Positions 21,982 through 35,224 of a DNA stretch of 64,000 bases are shown one piece after another. Both the position numbers and the translations under genes were made by a program. The stretch spans positions 4,712,001 to 4,776,000 of the forward strand of contig JANVAS020000222.1 in NCBI GenBank assembly GCA_027563935.2, given 5' to 3'. Numbering within the stretch: position 1 is the first letter of the stretch; every line of letters begins with the position of its first letter. This DNA comes from Costus lasius. Lineage: Eukaryota; Streptophyta; Magnoliopsida; Zingiberales; Costaceae. The notes under the pieces were generated by a model. That model did no database searches and was not told the origin of the DNA. It saw only the letters and a program-made list of their open reading frames with translations.

Positions 21982-23412
21982 ATGAAATTTAAGGTATTCT
22001 TATAGGGGATTTAGGTAGTATTAAATCAGTGATTCTTGAGCATGAAATTCTTGTTAACTAGGTTTAAATTTTAAGTTAGATAATATGTTGTAGAACCGTG
22101 GGCTATATGTGTTGTATTTTAATCCTATGTTAAATATTTGAATGCCCTGATAAATGCTAACAATGCTATTAATTTTTATGGCCATGTATTCTGTTTGAGA
22201 AACTTGAGTGATAACTTAGCAAGGTTATACTGAACTGATCAGCATGAAACCTAAGGACTACACTATATTATGTGGTTATGTGATTTTCGAATATTATGTG
22301 TTGTGGTCTGTGTAACCATTATGGGATGGATAAGACTAAGGCTAAGTGTAACCGTGTACTCAAGGGGATAGTCTGTATGTGATAAGTTAAGGGTTTGAGA
22401 TTTCAGCCCTGTGTATTGTGATATGTGAGGGGGGTTGATGTTCAGCCTGCCTGTTGTGATTATTGGGATGAAAATGACTATCCTAGAGTCTGGTCGACAC
22501 TTAGGAGTCCACTTTTGTGAAATAAGATATAAGATGTGTCTAGTGGTTGTCCAGGTAAGGAACCCTTTGGGAGAACGAGTGATTGACGCAAAGTGCCATG
22601 TCTTGGTCGGACAGGGGCCACCTCTTGATGTCATTACTCTTAGACGTTTAGATTTTTGTGTTATGGGGTGGTGTAGATCAAGGTATCACATCTTGACCGG
22701 ATGGGGATTACCTCTTGAGTCTACACACTGTCCATGTTTGTGTTGCATGTGATTTGCAGGCTTCTCCCAGTGCTTAGGCCAGAGCCGGGTTGGACCATAG
22801 TGGTCACTCTTGATTTATGCTGGACAACAACTAAGTGGTTGGTGTGTTTAGTTTGTTTAGAGTATGGCTCTAGAACCTTGGTTACTCTGTGGCGACATTT
22901 GTGTGATGTCTGTACATTTAATTGTTTATATGAGTTCTGTACTTTGTTTTCTGTTCTTTGTTTTAGTTATATGTTGACATAATGTTCTGCCAAAGATTTT
23001 TAAAATAATCTGCATGTATCTTTGAGTGTATGTTATGGATGGTCGATTGAGACTATCCACTCACTGGGCTGTGTAGCTCACTCCCTCAATATTTTCAGGT
23101 GTAGAACTGGGGCGCACTACCTGAGTTAGCGTTTTATATGGGACTTGTGTTGATATGGATATTATGCTGGTTTGATGTATAAGACTTTTGTGCTTAGTTA
23201 ACTGGGGCCGGTTGTGGCTAAACTTTGTGAACCAGTGTTGCCGGTTGTGGCAGTTTTGAGATTTTGATTTTGTGTCACCGAGGGCTTTGGCCTGTTTTCG
23301 GTGTTTGATATCATTGATGTTAGTTATATGAATTTATTGAATCGATATTGTGGTTTTGCTTCGAACTTTCGAGTCGGTTTGTATTTGCGATCAGATTTGA
23401 TATAAATGTGAA

Positions 23413-23552
23413 CTTGCATATGTCTAGTGCAAGTATTGCCTGGTGGCAGGTACCCTTATGTGATTTATGGATTTTACGGATTTTATATGGCTTTGATATA
23501 ACTGTTGCCTTGCATATGTCTAGTGCAAGGATTGCGTGGTGGCAGGTACATT
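23413..23552 (+). repeat. 96-bp imperfect duplication in T1
   Basis: CTTGCATATGTCTAGTGCAA followed by TGGTGGCAGGTAC occurs at 23413 and again at 23509. Confidence 0.75.
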
Positions 23553-24358
23553 TGTGAAATTGTGTTTCGTGGATTTTCGATGTGTGGATTCTCGAAGATT
23601 TTCAGATCGACTTTTCCTGAACTTGGTTTTACTTAGCATGTGCATCGATCTTGTATGATAACATCCTGTTCCTTTGTGAATTGTGTTGCTTGTTTGGGGT
23701 TAAGATAACGGGATGTGACAGTACTCGCCCAGACGTCGCTTACGGGTTAAGCATGACCAGTCGATTCCAGAGTAATCCAGGTAAGGCGCACTGGATTGCG
23801 GTCAAGAACATTTTGAAATATCTTCGGAGGACCAAAGATATGTTCTTGATATATGGAGGTCAGGAAGAACTCAGTATTGAAGGATATACTGACGCTTCGT
23901 TCCAGTCTGACCAGGATGATTTCCGATCGCAATCAGGCTATGTTTTTGGCTTGAATGGAGGTGCAGTGGTGTGGAAAAGTTTCAAACAATCAATTGTTGC
24001 TGATTCCACAACAGAAGCCGAGTATGTTGCAGCCTCAGAAGCATCTAGGGAGGCAGTGTGGATTCGTAAGTTCGTTCAGGAACTTGGTGTTGTTCCTTCG
24101 AGTGCAGATCCTTTGGTTATCTTCTGTGATAACACTGGAGCAATAGCACAAGCAAAGGAACCACGGTCGCACCAGAAGTCCAAGCACATACAGAGAAGGT
24201 TTCACTTGATCCGGGAGATCATTGATCGTGGCGAGATCAAAATCTGCAAGGTTCATACAGATGACAATCTAGCTGACCCGCTTACAAAGGCTCTGGCGCA
24301 GCAGAAGCATGAGAAGCACTGTAATAATATGGGTTTGAGATTTCTCAACCATTAGATT

Positions 24359-24375
24359 AAGTGCAAGTGGGAGAT
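24359..24375 (+). other. Polypurine tract, C1-c
   Basis: AAGTGCAAGTGGGAGAT directly before the 3' LTR, same as in C1-b. Confidence 0.85.
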
Positions 24376-25950
24376 TGTTGGGGTATGCCCTTAAGGCTAA
24401 TGTTTGAGGCCTTGGGATTATATCAGTATCATGTATAAACTCTATGTTTATAAAGGCAATGGTTGTTATTCAGGTTGTTACATCATCTGCTGCAATATGT
24501 ATACTTCTGAATAATGTCTCAATGCTGTTCAGCTTGGCTGACATGCAGTATTGTCCTTAGTCGAGATATCTTGGTGAACATGAGACAGCCTTGATATGAT
24601 TGAGACTAATATGAGTTCTAATCTTATAGGATGCTTCGAGCATGGAATAAGATGTAGACTCATGGGTACGTCGGATGTACTGGACAGACCCTAGTTAGGA
24701 TATTCAATTGCTTGTCACAATGTGAATAATCCTTGTATGCGAACAAGTGGCATATTTCCTCTGACTTGAGATCACTTATGTTTCTAAATGATGATTGACA
24801 TTGTTTTGAGGTAGTTCAATATCATTTGAAACATAATGGTTATAGACTATCTTGGATAATGAGCATGAGTCATGTTAGGGCACTAGTGATAGATATAGGA
24901 TTGCTGTCTCCTCGTTTGGAGTGTGATGTTCTAAAGGGGCCCCCTGGATGAGATGATTGAGAAAGTGTATGGCCATACCTAGATGACTATGTTTCATCTG
25001 ATCTAATCATTCTCATCATATTGGAATTACAGGCTTGACACGCTTGTCCAATAAGAACATCTAGTGGCAAAGGAAGCATGTATGCCTAGTGAATTGGATT
25101 CACACTTGTGCTGTGGTTTGGGTGTAGTCTTGGAAGACTCTTTCCTTTATATCGGGAGACAGTGATGTGTTGCTAGATACCCCTCACTAATCGTGATAAC
25201 GTAAGTTATCGTTACCGACATTTAAAGGAAACCCTTAGGGTCGCACAATTTGATGCTATGGCTTACTTATGTCAGATCGTGTGGACTGAATTGTTTTGGT
25301 TCAGTTTAATGGGATTTAAACTCTGATTGTAAGTGAGATCTGGTCTGATCATGTTTGATTGATTAGGGCTTGAGATCGGTAAGCTTTAATCGAGAGAGTT
25401 GATGCTAGATCGGTGAGATCAAGAGCATCAAGAGATGAACGGTTAGATCTTGAGCCTTTAAGTTTAATGAGATCTAGACCAAAGGCTTGGGTTAATTGGT
25501 CTTTGAACCAAACCAAAATGAACCGGCTCATCATGTGAGCGCATGGTTCAAAGGGGAGAGCAAAAATGCGCTTGGGGTAAACCCATGGTCGCATTGAGAA
25601 GTGGTTTGCTAATTTTAGAAGCCATGATCTCAAGTTGAGACCACGTCTCACGTTTGTAGAGAGCAAGCTCTATTCTCGCCTCTCGCCCACCCCTCTCGAC
25701 AGACTCTTGTATGGTAAAGCTTCGACGCTTTGGAGAGGATTCGGCCAAGCAAAGAAAACATCCCTTTTCTTTCCATTCGATCAGGAGACTTGGAGAACCT
25801 TGCTAGCACAAGGAGCGACAAGGAGAAGCCAAGATTCATCTTGTGTGCGCACGCTTTGGAGGAGAGCCCTTTCGATCTCTGCTTCCAAGATGCCATCCAA
25901 GAAATGGCACTGGTATGATCTCTCTGTTGATCTATACATCTTAAGTTGAT
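24376..25950 (+). repeat. C1-c 3' LTR, truncated
   Basis: Aligns with 14323 onward, then stops abruptly after TTAAGTTGAT. The 5' LTR continues for about 100 more bases; here the sequence changes to G1 gag. The U5 exon-like ATG and GT are retained. Confidence 0.9.
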
Positions 25951-26019
25951 TCATCTTTTTCCTTTTTCTCTCAGGGACCGGGCAAAGACATGACTTAATT
26001 CACACCCAACTGGTACATT
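25951..26019 (+). pseudogene. G1 gag, 69-bp middle fragment
   Basis: Reads FPFSLRDRAKT-stop-LNSHPTGT in one frame, the Athila gag segment usually ending in ...AKEWLNSLP. The stop is TGA where Trp is expected. It is trapped between the truncated C1-c LTR and C1-d, and continues across C1-d at 36896 with TTWNQLSNSFL. Confidence 0.8.
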
Positions 26020-27686
26020 TGTTGGGGTATGCCCTTAAGGCTAATGTTTGAGGCCTTGGGATAGTAACAGTATCATGTATAAACTTTTTAGTTTATAAAG
26101 GCAATGGTTGTTATTCAGGTTGTTACCTTGTCTGCTGTAATAAGTGTACTTCTGAATAATGTCTCAAATGCTGTTCAGCTGGGCTGACATGCAGTAAAGT
26201 CCTTAGTCGATATATCTTGGTGAACATGAGACAGCCTTGATATGATTGAGACTAATATGTGTTCTAATCTTATAGGATGCTTCGAGCATGGAATAAGATG
26301 TAGACTCATGGGTACATTGGATGTACTGGACAGACCCTACTAGGATATTCAATTGCTTGTCACAATGTGAATAATCCTTGTATGTGTACAAGTGGCACAT
26401 TTCCTTTGACTTGAGATCACTTGTGTTTCTAAATGATGATTGTCATTGTTTTGAGGTAGTTCAATATCATTTGAAACATAATGATTATAGACTATCTTGG
26501 ATGGTGAGCTTGAGTCATGTTAGGGCACTAGTGATAGATATAGGAATGCCGTCTCCTTAATTGGAGTGTGATGTTCTAAAGGGGCCCCCTGGATGAGATG
26601 ATTGAGAAAGTGTATGGCCATACCCAGATGACTGTGTTCATCTGATCTAATCATGCTCATCATATTGGAGTTACGAGCTTGACAGGCTTGTCCAATAAAG
26701 AACATCCAGTGGCAGAGGAAGCATGTATGCCTTGTGAGTTGGATTCACACTTGTGCTGTGTTTTGGGTGTAGTCTTGGAAGACTCTTTTCTTTATATCGG
26801 GAGACAGTGATGTGTTGCTAGATACCCCTCACTGATCGTGATAACGTAAGTTATCGTTACCGACATTTAAAGAAAACCCTTAGGGTCGCACAATTTGATG
26901 ATATGGCTTACTTAAGTCAGATCGTGTGGACTGAATTGTTTGGATTCAGTTTTAAAGGGATTTAATCTCTGATTGAAAGTGAGATCTGGTCTGATCAAGT
27001 TTGATTGATTAGGGCTTGAGATCGGTAAGCTTCGATTGAGAGAATTGATGCTAGATTGGTGAGATCAAGAGCATCAAGAGATCAACGATCAGATCTTAAG
27101 CCTTAGGGGTTTAATTTGATCTGGACTAAAGGCTTGGGCTGGTTTGATTTGGTCTTTGAACCAAATGCAATTGAACCATGGCTCGGTTCAAAGAGGAGCG
27201 ATTGGTTCACTTGAAGTGAACGCATGATCGCATGAGAGTATGAGGCGAGTTTTTGGCTTGCTATTTTTAGAAGCCACGCTCCCACGTTCAATGAGAACGT
27301 TGCACTCGTCACCTCTTTATGGCTCTCGCTCTCTTGTGGTGACAGGGCTACACAAAAAGAGGGGTGCAAGAGCTTCATCGACCTAGCCGCAAGAGATCTC
27401 ATATCCTCCATACGAAGGACTCCTTGAAGATTTGCTAGCACAAAGTCGCCAAGGAAGTAGTCGCCTTCTCATTGTGTGCGTCATCTTTGGAGAAAAGGCA
27501 TTTGCGTTTTTGCTTCCAAGGCGCCATCCAGAAATGGCTATGGTATGAATTCTTATCATGAATACATGTTGTTAAAAGTTAATCATGTGACATGTTTTCG
27601 ATCCTATGAAACCCTAGCATCCGCTGCCCATATTATGTTTGCGCCACTTTAGGGTTTCGCCCCCTTTAGATTTAGGGGACTCTCAA
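26020..27686 (+). repeat. C1-d 5' LTR
   Basis: 1667 bp. The R/U5 hairpin reads TTTG-ctagca-CAAA (27431-27444) instead of CCTTG/CAAGG, a compensatory variant. Exon-1-like ATG GCT ATG (27534-27542) is followed by GTATGA. Confidence 0.94.
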
Positions 27687-29593
27687 TTGGTATCAGAGCC
27701 ATGTTTGATGCATGATTCATATGATTGCTTTATGTTATGTATTGTGATCCATGTTTGCGCAAGCTGAATAGACCTAGGGTTATCTTCATGCAAAAATTTT
27801 ACATGCTTGTCTTGTCGCATGTTTAGTCATTTGTGGCGCATGAATGATGCTTCTTTGGTTGCGCTTATGGGTTAGATCTATAGTTTATGCGAAAGTTTAC
27901 ATGATACTTTCTGCATGTCGAAACTCAATATTTGTTTCCTTTAGTTGGCGCATGCTTTGGTTTTTCTGAAAAAACAAAACTCTTGCGCGACTCACATTAG
28001 ATCTAACTAGCGCCTGCTTTAAACCCTTAGACGGGTTATTAGGGTTGAAGTCATCTTCTAAATAGATCCAAACAGTCTGATCAGACTATCTGACAGCCTA
28101 GATGGGTCGACCAGATAGCACCTTGGCGCAAGCCTGAGGTGGCTATAGGTCGACTGCAGACGGCGTGTAGCGATGTCTGGTTGAGACACCCTATGAACGC
28201 ACATGAGTTAGGCCCGGGGTCACACCCGCCTGCCAGACCTCATTGTGGTCGTTCAGCCCTAGGCGCATGCATGGTTGACCATTTGGTCGACTCAAGTCAG
28301 TTAGGACTTGGTGCATGCAAGGGCAATGGATCTGACTAGATTGATGAGTGGATCCCTATTAATGGACCGTTGTAAGGCAGCAGGGCAAATAAGGAAATTA
28401 AAATTGATGCCAATGGGGTTTTTCAAAATTTTATTTTCCTAATTGGATCACATGATATTTGATGCCATTTGCTTGTTTATTTCATCTTATGTGGGCTGCC
28501 CGTTTAATTGTGTGCTGTGCTGGGGCCTGCGTGCCTGGAACTTAAATGTAAATTAATAGTTATTGTGATCTGCGCATCACATATTATTTAATTTATAAAA
28601 TGTAATTGACCTGCGTGTCAATCTTGTCTAGATAGATTAATTTGTAAGTTAATTAGACAAGAGCACAGAGCACACATGGCATTGGCGCTTGCAGCAGTGG
28701 CTAGACCAGGAAGGAGGTCCAGGGTTCGACTCTGGGACCAGGCGCATTTTCCCTGGTAGGCGCACCTGAGCTGTAGATGGCGCTTGGGCCCTGGTTTGGG
28801 CTAGATGAGCAGCAAAAGACCCATGAAGAAAAGCAAGTGAAGACTTAAGTTAATTAAGGTCTTACTTAGGCTATGGGCTTTTACCACATAAGATCCATGC
28901 TTTCTTTTATTGTTGTTTAAATAAGTAGAACAGCATGATTTATTTATCTTCTGCTATCACCATAGGAATTGCATGATAGTGAACAAGATAAAAGACCGTT
29001 AAAATCCAACACTAAAAATATCAAGCTCCTAAGCCTTCTGACGCGAAACCTCACTGTTCTGATTATCGTTGGAGCCGTGTTGTACCCACTCAGTGGGCAC
29101 GTCCATCTATCTTCAGACGGTGCGTGATTACACCTGCGTGTTACAGAGAAGGGATTTATCGCTTCTCGTTGCTCAGCATAGCACGTGGTGGTCCAGGGAG
29201 TAGGTCGGGTCAGCTTGACCATGTAGGCTACATATGTGGCGCATATGGTAGCACATGGAGGCAGCCATCTGTGGGGTCAGAGACTGTGTTGTACCAACTC
29301 AGTTGGCACAGTCTGCTGGATTGCCCAGATGAAGGGGAATCGCACGGGTTGGCGATTGGCTGGGACAGCCTACCAGAGATTAGTGCTTGTACTCTCTGTG
29401 CATCTTATCTCGCCTGAGCGGGACGCGGAGACCAAGTATGAAATCTGGATCCCATCTCACTAAAAGGGTTCTACTCTTTCGGGCTGTTTTGCTGGATTTT
29501 TCAGCCAGATAAAATAGTGAGAAAAGAATCTTCCTTAAGTCCTGGATTGATTCTTATATTGATACTGACCTTGCTGTTCTTGCATTGTTGTAG
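27687..29593 (+). other. C1-d leader with primer site and RNA structures
   Basis: Primer site TGGTATCAGAGCC at 27689-27701, palindrome at 28074-28087, box B-like GGTTCGACTCT at 28723-28733, and the hairpin array and branched structure close to the acceptor, which ends at 29593. Confidence 0.7.
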
Positions 29594-32500
29594 ATACCTG
29601 CAGCAACGAACACCACGAATTTCAATGTGCGATCCCTACTGGAACGCGAGAAGTTTGCTGGGCCGAACTTCTCAGACTGGTACGGACACCTTAAGATCGT
29701 TCTTAAGGCAGAGAGGAAACTATATGTCCTCGAGACGGCGATACCGCCTCAACCCGCTCCGAACGCCGCAAGGGCGGTTCGTGAAGCTTATGAAAAGCAT
29801 GTCAATGATAGCATTGATGTCGCTTGCCTGATGCTTGCGTCGATGACGCCACAGCTGCAGCGTCAGCATGAGGATATGTCGGCTATTGATATTATAGCGA
29901 ACCTCAAGCTGTTGTATGCTGCACAGGCGAGGACTGAACGCTATAATCTGACAAAACTTTTCTTTCAGAGCAAACTGGCTGAAGGGAGTCCAGTGGGAGC
30001 TCATGTGCTCAAGATGATTGGGTACAAGGAGTCTCTAGAGAAACTGGGATATACCATCAATCAGGAGCTTGCTGTAGACATTATTCTGCAGTCTCTCCCG
30101 GCCTCTTTCGATGCGTTCATCATTAACTTTAATATGAACAAAATCGACTGTACTCCGGCAGAGCTGCTGAACATGCTCTTGACTACTGAGGAGACTCTGA
30201 AGGGAAAGCCTTCAACCTCTGTCTTGATGTTTCCTTCAAGGAACAAGAAGAAGGGGAAGAAGGGCAAAGCCCCAGTCAAGAACTACAACAAGGCTATGAA
30301 GCAAAAGCTGAAGCGGTCAAAGGAATACAGATGTTTCCATTGTGGCCAACCAGGTCACTGGAAAAAGGACTGTAAAGCGCTCCAAGGAGTCAACAGGGGA
30401 AGCATTCCTTCTGGCTCAGGTATTTACGTGACGGAAGTCATGATTTCTTCTTCTTCTGTTTCATGGGTGTTGGACACTGCATGTGGAGTTCACATTTGTT
30501 CAAATGTACAGGAACTCAAGAGAAGAAGACAGGTGGGACAGCATGAGGTGGACCTACGAGTTGGAAACGGGGCACGGGTTGCTGCTGTTGCTGTAGGAGA
30601 CTATTTCATCTCTTTGCCATCTGGACTTGTATTGGAACTAAACAATTGTTACTTTGTTCCCAGTATTACTAAAAATATTATCTCTATTCCTGCTCTTGTC
30701 AGGAAAGGGTTTTCCTTTGAATGCAATATTTCAAAGTGTGTTTTATCTTATGATAATATTGTTTATGCTACTGGTTCAATTAACAATGGGTTATTCATGT
30801 TGGACATGGAATGTTCTATACAGCAAATTGATAATAAGAAAGCCAAGAATGCTGATGAAAGCACCTTGCTATGGCATAGTTGTTTAGGCCATATTAACAA
30901 GAAGCGCATTAAGCGGTTGCATGATCATGGACTGCTGGGATCATTCTCCTATGAGGAGATTGATACATGCAAAGCTTGTTTAATGGGTAAAATGACGAAG
31001 TCACCTTTTCCTAACAAAGGTCAAAGGGCTTCAGGTTTACTTGACCTTATACACAGTGATGTGTGTGGGCCATTTAGTAAACATGCCAGAGGTGGCTATC
31101 AGTACTTCATTACCTTTACTGATGATTTCAGTAGATATGGGTATGTCTATCTTATGAGACATAAAAGTGAATCTTTTGACAAGTTCAAAGAGTTCAAAAA
31201 TGAAGTACAGAATCAGCTAGGCCGAAATATCAAGGCACTTCGTACTGATCGAGGTGGAGAATACCTAAGTCGAGAGTTTACTGACTATATGAAGGAGTGT
31301 GGGATTATCTCACAGCTCACTCCGCCAGGAACACCGCAATGGAATGGTGTGTCCGAGAGGAGGAATAGAACGTTACTTGATATGGTTCATTCTATGATGA
31401 GTCAGGCTACTCTTCCTTACTCCTTTTGGGGTTTTGCACTGGAAACAGCTGCAAAAATACTAAACCGAGTGCCATCCAAGGCAGTTTCAAAGACTCCATA
31501 TGAGTTGTGGTTTGGAAAACAGCCAAGCTTGACATTTATAAAGATCTGGGGATGCGAGGCTTATGTCAAAAAGCTCGCCTCTGGGAAACAGGAGAGCAGA
31601 TCTGAGAAATGCATCTTTGTCGGATACCCTAAGGAAACTAAGGGTTATTATTTCTACGATCCCAGAGAGAACAAAGTATTTGTTGCTCGGACGGCCATAT
31701 TTCTTGAGAAGGAGTTTCTTCTGCAAGAGGCCAGTGGGAGAGAAATAAAGCTGGATGAGAATCCAGAGGAAGGACAAAGTGGTCAAGTACAGTTGGATGA
31801 GCCTGAGCCCGTAGAACAGGTTACTGAACAACCTGAGGCTCAGATATCACGGGAACCGCGAAGATCGGGAAGGATTCGTCGACAGCCTGAGCGCTATGAC
31901 GGAGTCTACATCATTGATAATGATGAACCCCTTACTTATGCGGATGCGGTTAGTGGACCGGACTCAGCGAGATGGCTTGAGGCTATGCGCGCCGAGATGG
32001 ACTCCATGTCAGATAACCAAGTCTGGGATTTGGTTGATCCGCCTCCGGGAGTTATCCCTATAGGCTGTAAATGGATCTTCAAGAAGAAGATTGACATGGA
32101 TGGTAACGTAGTTACCTATAAAGGCAGGCTAGTTGGGAAAGGTTTCAAATAAATCTACGGGATAGATTATGATGAAACTTTCTCACCTGTAGCTATGTTC
32201 AAGTCTATTCGGATTCTTTTCGCGATAGCAGCATATTACGATTATGAGATCTGGCAGATGGATGTGAAGACGGCTTTCCTTAATGGAAATCTGGATGAGG
32301 ATGTGTATATGACACAACCAGAAGGTTTCACTAATCCATCAGATCGTCATAAGATATGCAAGTTAAAGAAGTCCATTTATGGACTTAAACAAGCATCTAG
32401 AAGCTGGAATATTCGTTTTGATGAATCAATCAGTGAGTTTGGTTTCATCAAGAACGAGGATGACCCGTGTGTATATAAGAGGTTTAGTGCGAGCGTGATT

Positions 32501-35204
32501 ACTTTCCTAGTCCTCTACGTCGATGATATCTTGATCATTGGAAACGATATTCCTGAAATGCATGCGGTTAAGGCATGGTTAAGGAAATGTTTTCAGATGA
32601 AAGATCTTGGAGAAGCAGCCTATGTATTAGGTGTGAAGATCTACAGGGATAGATCTAAGAGGCTTCTCGGGCTGTGCCAGAGTACTTACATCGATAAAGT
32701 CCTGGAGAGATTTCATTTAGAGAATTCTAAAAGAGGATATCTTCCAGTCAGACATGGTCTGAATCTTTCGAAGAGTCAGTGTCCACAAACACAGACTGAG
32801 AAAGATGAAATGGACAAAACGCCTTATGCTTCGGCTATTGGGTCCATTATGTATGCCATGTTGTGTACTCGCCCAGAAGTCGCTTACGGGTTAAGCGTGA
32901 CCAGTCGGTTCCAAAGTAATCCAGGTATGGCGCATTGGATTGCGGTCAAGAACATTTTAAAATATCTGCGGAGGACCAAAGATATGTTCTTGGTGTATGG
33001 TGGTCAGGAAGAACTCAGTATAGAAGGATATACTGACGCTTCGTTCCAGTCTGACCAGGATGATTTTCGATCGCAATCAGGCTATATTTTTAGCTTGAAT
33101 GGAGGTGCATGTTGGGGTATGCCCTTAAGGCTAATGTTTGAGGCCTTGGGATTGTAACAGTATCATGTAATAAACTTTTATGTTTATAAAGGCATGGTTG
33201 TTATTCAGTTTGTTACATTATCTGCTGCAATAAGTGTACTTCTGAATAATGTCTCAAAGCTGTTCAGCTAGGCTGACATGCAGTGAATGTCCTTAGTCGA
33301 TATATCTTGGTGAACATGAGACAGCCTTGATATGGTTGAGACTAATATGTGTTCTAATCTTATAGGATGCTTCGAGCATGGAATAAGATGTAGACTCATG
33401 GGTACATTGGATGTACTGGACAGACCCTACTAGGATATTCAATTGCTTGTCACAATGTGAATAATCCTTGATTGTAACAAGTGGCACATTTCCTCTGACT
33501 TGAGATCACTTGTGTTTTCTAAATGATGATTGTCATTGTTTTGAGGTAGTTCAATATCATTTGAAACATAATGGTTATAGACTATCTTGGATGGTGAGCT
33601 TGAGTCAGGTTAGGGCACTAGTGATAGACATAGGATTGCCGTCTCCTTGTTTAAGGAGTGTGATGTTCTAAAGGGGCCCCCTGGATGAGATGATTGAGAA
33701 AGTGTATGGCCATACCCAGATGACTATGTTCATCTGATCTAATTATGCTCATCATATTGGAGTTACACGCTTGACATGCTTGTCCAATAAGAACATCCAG
33801 TGGCAAAGGAATTATGCATGCCTGGTGAATTGGATTCACACTTGTGCTGTATTTTGGGTGTAGTCTTGGAAGAATCTTTCCTTTCTATCGGGAGACAGTG
33901 ATGTGTTGCTAGATACCCCTCACTGATCGTGATGACGTGAGTTATCGTTACCGACATTTAAAGGAAACCCTCAGGGTCGCACAATTTGATGATATGGCTT
34001 ACTTAAGTCAGATCGTGTGGACTGAATTGTTTGGGTTCAGTTTAAAGGGATTTTAATCTCTGATTGTAAGTGAGATCTGGTCTGATCATGTTTGATTGAT
34101 TAGGGCTTGAGATCGGTAAGCTTCGATTGAGAGAATGGATGCTAGATCGGTGAGATCAGGAGCATCAAGAGATTAACGGTCAGATCTTAAGCCTTAGGGG
34201 TTTATTATGATCTGGACTGATTGCTTGGTTTATTTGGTTATTGAACCAAAGTCAAGTGAACCGGCTCAATGGATGAGCGCATGGTTCAAGGGTGAATTGG
34301 ATTTGCGATTGGGTAAACCCATGATCGCAACTTGAGAAGTGACTTGCTATTTTTAGATAGCACTTCTTCTAATCGTGGCCATGCCTCACGATAGCCTCTA
34401 TTCACGCCTCTCCTCTTGGTTCGTCGCTCGCTCTAGTTTTTGACGAGAGAACACATTTTCGTGTGTGAAAAACTGGTGGACGACAAGGAGAAAAGACGCC
34501 AAGCAAGAAAGAACTCTCTCTTCCCTTCAAGCGATCAAGACACCTTGGACGATCCTTGCTAGCACAAGGAGCACCAAGGAAGGAGCGCATCTTCATCTTG
34601 TGTGCGAGACTTTGGAGAAGAGGCGCTTGCATCTTTTGCTTCCAAGACGCCATTTAGAAATGGCTATGGTATGAATCGTTTTCATTCATGCAGAGTTTTA
34701 TAAGTTGATCATAACGCATGCAAAGATCGTAGAAACCCCTATCCGCTGCATCTTAACCTCCATATGCGCCTATAGGGTTTCGCCCCCCTTAGTTATAGGG
34801 GACCTTTCAGTGCAGTGGTGTGGAAAAGTTTCAAACAGTCAATCGTTGCTGATTCCACAACAGAAGCCGAGTATGTTGCAGCCTCGGAAGCATCCAAGGA
34901 GGCAGTGTGGATTCGTAAGTTCGTTCAAGAACTTGGTGTTGTTCCTTCGAGTGCAGATCCTTTGGTTATCTTCTGTGATAACACTGGAGCAATTGCACAA
35001 GCAAAGGAACCACGGTCGCACCAGAAGTCCAAGCACATACAGAGACGGTTTCACTTGATCAGGGAGATCATAGATCGTGGCGAGATCAAAGTCTGCAAGG
35101 TTCATACAGATGACAATCTAGCAGACCCGCTTACCAAGCCTCTGGCGCAGCAGAAGCATGAGAAGCACTGTAATAATATGGGTTTGAGATTTCTCAACCA
35201 TTAG
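29594..35204 (+). pseudogene. C1-d gag-pol polyprotein, one stop plus solo-LTR insertion
   Basis: Full Copia domain set. The usual gag ATG is ACG (29615-29617), and the frame is open back to the acceptor at 29594. A single in-frame CAA to TAA change at 32150-32152 (after GKGFK in reverse transcriptase) is the only internal stop; the same frame continues to 33109. There the solo LTR splits RNase H, which resumes at 34815 after the duplicated gtgca and ends at 35204. The integrase finger shows HSCLGH where siblings have HSRLGH. Predicted reading from 33110 to 33157 is LTR sequence, not protein. Confidence 0.9.
33110..34809 (+). repeat. C1 solo LTR inside C1-d
   Basis: 1700 bp, TGTTGG...CTTTCA, flanked by gtgca at 33105-33109 and 34810-34814. 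No internal region is present, so an inserted C1 element lost its body by recombination between its own LTRs. Its TATA-like site is changed to TTTCTATC. Exon-1-like ATG GCT ATG at 34660-34668 is kept. Confidence 0.95.
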
Positions 35205-35207
35205 ATT

Positions 35208-35224
35208 AAGTGCAAGTGGGAGAT
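35208..35224 (+). other. Polypurine tract, C1-d
   Basis: AAGTGCAAGTGGGAGAT directly before the 3' LTR, same as in C1-b. Confidence 0.85.

Larger units (their letters stand above)
21079..23720 (+). repeat. T1, solo LTR of a Gypsy element (probably Tekay/Del-like)
   Basis: A 2642-bp insertion starting TGTAAGATCC and ending GGGATGTGACA, with target duplication gtact at 21074-21078 and 23721-23725. No primer site, coding region or second LTR is inside, so it is a solo LTR. Its length, ends and the CACTGGGCTGTGTAGCTCAC-type segment before TTTTCAGGT resemble chromovirus Tekay/Del LTRs; that assignment is from memory of the group. Local short ORFs have no recognisable domain. Orientation is taken from these motifs. 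Confidence 0.75.
17795..24355 (+). pseudogene. C1-c gag-pol polyprotein, broken
   Basis: Same domain order as C1-b with CCHC knuckle, WVLDTACG protease motif, integrase core, YVDD and RNase H. The usual gag ATG reads ACA here (17816-17818). The frame is open back to the acceptor at 17795, so only the LTR exon could supply a start. Breaks are a one-base deletion near 19844 (after the integrase core), TGG to TAG at 20461-20463 in reverse transcriptase just before DVKTAFLNG, and the T1 insertion at 21079-23720 between reverse transcriptase and RNase H. The frame resumes at 23721 and runs to the normal stop at 24355. Confidence 0.9.
14323..25950 (+). mobile_element. C1-c Ty1/Copia element, 3' LTR truncated, carrying T1
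   Basis: 5' LTR 14323-15998, leader, gag-pol with three lesions, a 2.64 kb solo LTR inserted at 21079, and a 3' LTR cut at 25950 about 100 bp before its end. Left flank is ctcca; the right duplication was lost in the deletion. The two LTRs differ at roughly 15 places over 1575 bp by hand count, which makes it the oldest C1 copy here. Confidence 0.9.

Noticed and set aside
32195..33157. RNase H protein ending CWGMPLRLMFEALGL
   Set aside because: The last 16 codons are the start of the inserted solo LTR; the same tail appears wherever a gene runs into a C1 LTR (2425 and 14323).
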